From NCBI GenBank assembly GCA_029962745.1, contig CM057151.1, positions 38,415,136 through 38,479,135 of the forward strand: DNA of 64,000 bases, given 5' to 3'. Below, in pieces: positions 48,901 to 56,195 of the stretch. The stretch comes from Echinometra lucunter. Lineage: Eukaryota; Echinodermata; Echinoidea; Camarodonta; Echinometridae. Below the pieces are notes generated by a model. That model was not told the DNA's origin, ran no database searches, and saw only the letters and a list, made by a program, of their open reading frames with translations. Every line of letters begins with the position of its first letter. Position 1 is the first letter of the stretch. Position numbers and translations under genes: made by a program.

Positions 48901-51900
48901 ACAAAAACACCCCAATGTTTTATGTTTTGGGAGTTGTTTTTCTCGGTTTCCCGCTGCATATCTGAACGAGCCTACAGAGCCTTTTCTGTTAGTGTAAGAG
49001 AAAAACAGAATTAAATCAAGATAATTAGTTGAGATAAACTTCTCATGAGTTTTATGACTAGGAGAATGGAAGTGCACCTAGAGGGTACTTGGATGACGTA
49101 CATTGTTAAGTTCATCAAAAAAATGAGATTAATCTTTACTTCTGGTATGATATCCTGTCATACACTCAGAGTGACTCAGTGATCCATCCATCAGAGATTA
49201 GTTGCCAGATTACCAGTGTACCATGATTTGTAACTTTTAATTTCTGTAGTAATTCTTATTTTGATAGTTAGAAATGAAAGAATATGCCAAAAACAGTTGT
49301 TAAACATCACTGGACTATATTGTGCAGTTCATTCTTTGCTGCATTGGCAATATGTTTTAGGGGGAGAGGGATGAGACAGTCAGTATGTGCCCCCCTTCCC
49401 AAAAAAGCCAGTGTTGCATACTTTATATAGTGCCCTTCCCCTTTTTGTCATTTCAGCTTGATTTTCACACATTTATTTGTAACCAGAAAGGCTACTGGAA
49501 ATGTGATTATTTTCCCCTTTGTTCTTACTAGTCAGAAGTTTTGAAGATTGTGCCCACCCCATTTCATCTACCTTAACCCTAATTTACTGTACATATTGGT
49601 TATTCTTAAGCAAGTCATGGTTGGTTATGGTTGGTTAATTTACCTGACTACTAAGAAGGCATGTGTATGCTTGTTAGTAAGCAACCAGGGGATCGATGGC
49701 TTTAGGTTCCCTCTGAAGGACTTGGTAATGCGGATTAATACCTTACCAAAGGGCATTAGCGCATCCACTTGGTTTCGAACCCGGGTACTCCTGATTCTGA
49801 AACCACTGCTCTATCCACTGAGCCACAAGTCGAAAATTAAAAAAAAAAAATCAAAAGGGAAATACTGTATGCAGTCTTGAAGGACACAATGGAAGATGAT
49901 GGTTTCAGCAATAAGTATGTGAATTTAGGAGGGGAATTTAAAGGATGCTCAGAGTGTCTGTACAATGACGTACTGTGCAGTTCATATGAAATTAGACTAC
50001 ATGTAATTGTTTATTCATGTTAGTCACAAGCTACTAAAACAAAGTATTAAGTTATTGCTGACATTTTAAAAAACTAGCTTGTGAGAATGACATGTCATTC
50101 AAACAATGCACTTTTGTTTCCATTAGTAATTATCTTGTTTGTTTTTCCTCTCTCTGTAGCTGAGATGACAGGGTTTCGGTTTTAATATCCGCTCTCTAAT
50201 GGAGGATTGTGAAATGTGTCTCCATGACCTTCCTGCGTATTCATGTCAAGTATTACTGGTAGATAGAAACTGAAGTATTTTTAACCATCACGTGAGATAT
50301 GGTAATGTTGTGATTCTTTCGTGATAATGACCGGAAAAGGTATCTTCGTCAGAATCTTTTAATTATCAACATTCTACAACTAAGGAAACAGGAGGGGAAT
50401 TTAGAAGATACATGGGGTACATGGATCTTTCAGTAATGAAGATATTTATACTGAACAACATATCCACCCTGAAGGGTGCTCAAGGTGCTTACAGTGCATT
50501 ATTATACCCCCGCCAAATGAAGTTTGAAGGGGGTATATAGGACTCGGCATATGGTCGATCGGCCGGGCGGTTGGTCTGTTGCAAATCTTGCGGATCGAAC
50601 TACTTCCTCATTTTTCAAGCAATGGTTATGAAATTTGTCAGACACATTGGTCTTGGGATGAAGATGTGCAGGGCCCTTTTTGAATGTGTCGCAAACTGCG
50701 TTGCCATGGTAACGGCATATTATTGCAATGAATCGGGGAAGCTTGCAGATCGAACTACTTCCTCATTTTTTGAGCAATGCTCATGAAATTTGGCATACAC
50801 ATTGGTCTTGTGATGAAGATATGCAAGACCCACTTATTGAATGTGTCGGAAACTCCATTGCCATGATAACAGCATATTATTGCAATAAATCAGGCGAAAA
50901 GCTTGTGGATCGAACTACTTCCTCAATTTTTGAGCAGTGTTCATAAAATTTGGTACACACATTGGTCTTAAGATGAAGATGTGCGGGACCCTTTTTGAAT
51001 GTGTCGTAAACTGCGTTGCCATGGTAACGGCATATTATTGCAATGAATCGGGGAAGCTTGCAGATCGAACTACTTCCTCATTTTTTGAGCAATGCTCATG
51101 AAATTTGGCATACACATTGGTCTTGTGATGAAGATATGCAAGACCCACTTATTGAATGTGTCGGAAACTCCATTGCCATGATAACAGCATATTATTGCAA
51201 TAAATCAGGCGAAAATATTGCGGACCAAAGTACTTCCTCATTTTTAGAGCAATGCTCATAAAATTTGGCACACACTTTGGGGCAGGGATATTAATCACCT
51301 TCAGTGATATTCTTTTTATTACCAAGGAGTAATTCCTTATTATTACTATTATCCCAGCAGTGCCAGGTACCCATTTATACAGCTGGGTAAAGTGGAGCAA
51401 AGGTGGATATGATGACTTGCTGAAAGACATTAGGAGTGGGAATCGAACTCATGACCCTTTGATTAAGAGCATGTGCTCTTACCAACTTTGCCTCAACACC
51501 TCCCATGCATGATTACATATGCAGTTCATCAAAAATGAGATTAATCACCTACTTGTGATTTTCACTCTACTCATATAACTATTGATGTTTTTACTTCTAT
51601 TTTTAAACCCATCAGCTTTCAATCACATGTTTATTTGCTGTATGATTTAATAAGAGAAATTTTAGACTTGTGCATACATACATGGATTGTCACAAAATGT
51701 GCAAATACAAGGTTTCTTGTGTATTTTCTTTGCATTGTATTTATGTCAGGTACTACATGTAGAAGGTGAAATTGAAGTGTTTTCAGCAGTCACGAGATCT
51801 GTTGGGGTGTTTTGATTCTTCGTCATAATAACTGGAAAAACTTCCTCATCGGAATTCATGTTTTATTCATGTCTCATACTCGAGATTGGAAGGGACTGTT

Positions 51901-54900
51901 AAAGGAAAATGCAACCCAAGCATCAGTGTGCTCTTAGTGAATAAAGATGACCAAGAAGAGAAAACAGTGAAAGTTTGAGCAAAATTGGACAATCTGTTCA
52001 AGAGTTATGAATTTTTAAAGTTTTAGTAAATCCCTATTATGAGGATCTTTGAGTTGGCAACTTTGCCAGCATTTGTGATGTCATCCCGGACAACTCTCAA
52101 TTCATTTTGTACATAATTTTTCAAAAAAATTGATTTATATGAAATTTCAAGTCAGGAATCAACATAATTCTTCCCCAAATGCTTGCAAAATTGATATAGC
52201 CATGTCATACTTAAACAATAAATCAAAAGAATTTTTATTTCTCTTGAAAAAAGAGAAAATGTTGAATTCTGTGTACAAAATGAAAGGAGAGTTGTCCATG
52301 ATGACATCACAGATGCTGGCAAAGTTGCCAATTTAAGGATCCCTATAATAAGGATTAACTTGAACTGTCAAAGTTCATAACTCTTGAACAGATTGTCCGA
52401 TTTTCCTCAAACTTTTATTGTTTATTCTTCTTGTTCTTCATTCACTGGAAGCACACTCATGTCTGGGTTGCATTCTCCTTTAAGGATACTTGAGTATCCT
52501 TTTCAATGAAGTGATATGCACTTTATCGACCAAGAGATTAATGGCTTGTTCGTGATGGCCATGCTGCTCATTTGATTATTTATTTTTGTTTCACATGCCA
52601 ACTTCCAATCATGATCTGATTAGAAACAAAATTAGGAGACTGCCAGTTGGAGAGGTCGAGGATATGTGGATTGTCATGAAACTGGCAAATCCACTTTATG
52701 TGTGGTTTACCTCCTATCATGGAAAAACAACCCACCCCCACTGGGTAATTCCATGGATCTGTTCCATTTTGGAGATCTCTTAACGACTGACTCATGGAAA
52801 ATATGATCAAATTACAAGATATTGAAAGCAAAACCAAGAATAATTTTCATTGTTGGAAAATCATCGTGCAGTCATATGGGTATTGTTTCAATAGCGTGAT
52901 AATGAGATTAATGTTAAAGGAAACTGAAAGGAGTATATTTAGAATCCAATGTATTTCAAAATAGACTTGCAATTTTTTGCTCATTTATACTGCCAATTTT
53001 AAAAGAGGGCTCATTGCCAACAAAGAACACACTTGAAAAAAAAAGGTTTGGAGTCCTTTTGAATGGGCTCTAAATAGAAGTTTTAGGATTTGCATGCATG
53101 GGCCATATAATTGATTTTCAAAAATTATGGGGGGGGGGGGGGGTCGAAGTTTTAATTTAGGAGCCCTAATACCCCATATCCCTCCTATCAAGTCCTGCCT
53201 GTTTAAGGCTGCTTATCAAAAGTCTTGTCCCGCATCTCTCTTCGTCTTCTTCGGGACCGTTCTTTTACAGCGGCTTTTCCGATTCCCCGTTGTTTTGTCT
53301 ATATGAAGAAATGGGGATCGGAGAGGAAAAAACACAGAGCGGGAAAGACGCTAAAAGCCGCTCTGACTTGTGATAAGGTGCTTAAGCTTGTATATTCAAC
53401 TGTGTAATGAGAGATTAGTAGCAAATGTCTCATGAAATAATGCATGAAGTCTTGATATACATGTAGTTCTTTTTCCTTTTGAAATAAAAAAATCGAAGAA
53501 CATTTCGATGTAGGTACATGCAAAAATGCGAAATGATCTAGCGTGGCTGTTTGCTTTTCTTTTGTTTTTCAGGTACTTGGATTGTCAGAAGATACCCAAT
53601 ACTGAGCCTGTAGAATGTGAATATAGATGGGGATTGAGAGCGGAGAAAGAAATGGATAAAGAGAAAATACTCAACCTTGTAGCTCAGGTACTGTATATTT
53701 GTTAGATTTTTTTAGAAATGGATAAAGAGAAAATACTCAACCTTGTAGCTCAGGTACTGTATATTTGTTAGATTTTTTAGAAATGGATAAAGAGAAAATA
53801 CTCAACCTTGTAGCTCAGGTACTGTATATTTGTTAGATTTTTTAGAAATGGATAAAGAGAAAATACTCAACCTTGTAGCTCAGGTACTGTATATATGTTA
53901 GATTTTTTAGAAATGGATAAAGAGAAAATACTCAACCTTGTAGCTCAGGTACTGTATATTTGTTAGATTTGTTAGAAATGGATAAAGAGAAAATACTCAA
54001 CCTTGTAGCTCAGGTACTGTATATTTGTTAAATTTGTTAGAAATGGATAAAGAGAAATGGATAAAGAGAAAATACTCAACCTTGTAGCTCAGGTACTGTA
54101 TATTTGTTAAATTTTTTAGAAATGGATAAAGAGAAATGGATAAAGAGAAAATACTCAACCTTGTAGCTCAGGTACTGTATATTTGTTAGATTTGTTAGAA
54201 ATGGATAAAGAGAAAATACTCAACCTTGTAGCTCTGGAACTGTATATTTGTTAGATTTGTTAGAAATGGATAAAGAGAAAATACTCATCCTTGTAGCTCA
54301 GGAACTGTATATTTGTTATGTTTTTTAGAAATGGATAAAGAGAAAATACTCATCCTTGTAGCTCAGGTACTGTATATTTGTTAGATTTGTTAGAAATGGA
54401 TAAAGAGAAATGGATAAAGAGAAAATACTCAACCTTGTAGCTCAGGTACTGTATATTTGTTATCTACTTTCACAGTACATATATTTCTACTCCTTTTACA
54501 TGTATGTTACACCATTTTTGGTGGAATCAAAGATTATCTGATATTTACTAAAATTTTGTTGCAATGGCTATTTGCTAAATGAGAATCCATAACATGTTCA
54601 GTGGCACAGGCAAATGGAATATAAACAGTAACTTTTAACCAGTTAGGCTAGGAATTGATTCTGAGTGATTGATTGCACTTGAAAGTTGTATATTGGATCT
54701 TGAAATCATTGAAATTAGAGTAGAAAATTATTGAATTTTGTTGTAATCACTGACAGTGAAAAACGCTTGACACGGATATTGGTCAGCTTACACAAACAAG
54801 CGGCAACAGGAGTTTGTTCAAATTTGTGTACCGTTTTCAGTCATATTTTACATATGAGAGCACTTTAAGAACAGTTCTTTTCATGGAACATTTAAACTAC

Positions 54901-56163
54901 AGTATTCTTCTACAAAAGAATGATTAAGCTTACGACTTATTTTTCACCTCATACCATCATTCAACTTTCTCTTTGAACCCCATCCACTCCTCTTTAACCT
55001 TCAGTGTTGAGCAGTTACATGTCTGCCTCATTCTTTTATAGAGGAAAGAAGGAAAACTTTTTTTTTCTTTTAGGAAGTTTGGTTATATCAGAGGAAATGT
55101 ATTAAGGAACATAGAGAAGGAGTAGAATACTCTAATGTGACCCAAGTCTGAACTTTGATATTATAGATGACTTCCTTGGTTTCTGATCTTAAACTGTACC
55201 AATCACCATGGAACACCATTTGATGTAATAGGGGTCCCTTATTGCTAAACTATATTCAGAATATGAGCTTCAGATATTGCTTCTGTATTAGACGATATTT
55301 CAAACTGTCAATAAATGTTAAATAAAATTACCTGGTATTGAGAAGACTAGCTGACGTACATGTACAAGCGCACAAAAAATTTGGTGGGGGGGGGGGAGGG
55401 GAGGGGGTGTTATGGCATCAAGCAATTAGTCATGTTCCATGTTGGGTCTTATTTACATAGCATGCCATGATCATATGTAAGTTTTTTTTAGGTTTATTCA
55501 TATGTTCCAGGAGTACACAGTTTGTTTCAGTGATTGCTTCTCTTAAATTCTTATTTTGTATTCTTGAAGTGATTGAAGGTAAATTTATACAAATTCAAAC
55601 AAAATTTGATTTGTGATTTATATTTATTGAAAAGGGAGTATACTTACTGTTACTAGTGGATGTACTGCAAGAACTTACTTCCATAGATGTATATTTGACA
55701 AAGATTTAATATAGCATTGTCTTCTGAGAAAATTTGAATTTTAGAAAAACCTTTGTTCCCCCCCCCCCCCCAAAAAAAAAGCATTTGAAAGAAGGGCTCA
55801 CAAAAGAAATCTTGATGCTTACTTGTGCAGTCATCTTTGAGGTTTGGAAAGGATATACTCTTATTCATAATCAGATTTTCCTTGAAAATAGACTGAATAC
55901 CCTCCTACCCTACTTATCTCCCCCCCCCCCCCCCAAAAAAAAAAAACTTTATTGCTGAACCTTTCATTTGTGTTGTACTTTGTATCTTATGAATTAGTGA
56001 GCTTCTGAATACGTAATATAGTTTTAACTCTTCTGAAGTGGGAATAGATATTTTTAAAAATTTGCATGTAAAATATCAAAAATTGTGACTAATGGATCAA
56101 AACAATGAGTATATATGTGTGTGTGAAAAATCCTGGAAAATATAACCCCCATCCTTCCCCCCC

Positions 56164-56195
<32 letters not shown>

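Noticed and set aside
50571..51261. Three similar plus-strand ORFs of about 71 codons
   Set aside because: They repeat with the monomer period of the family 2 tandem element and have no independent coding signal.
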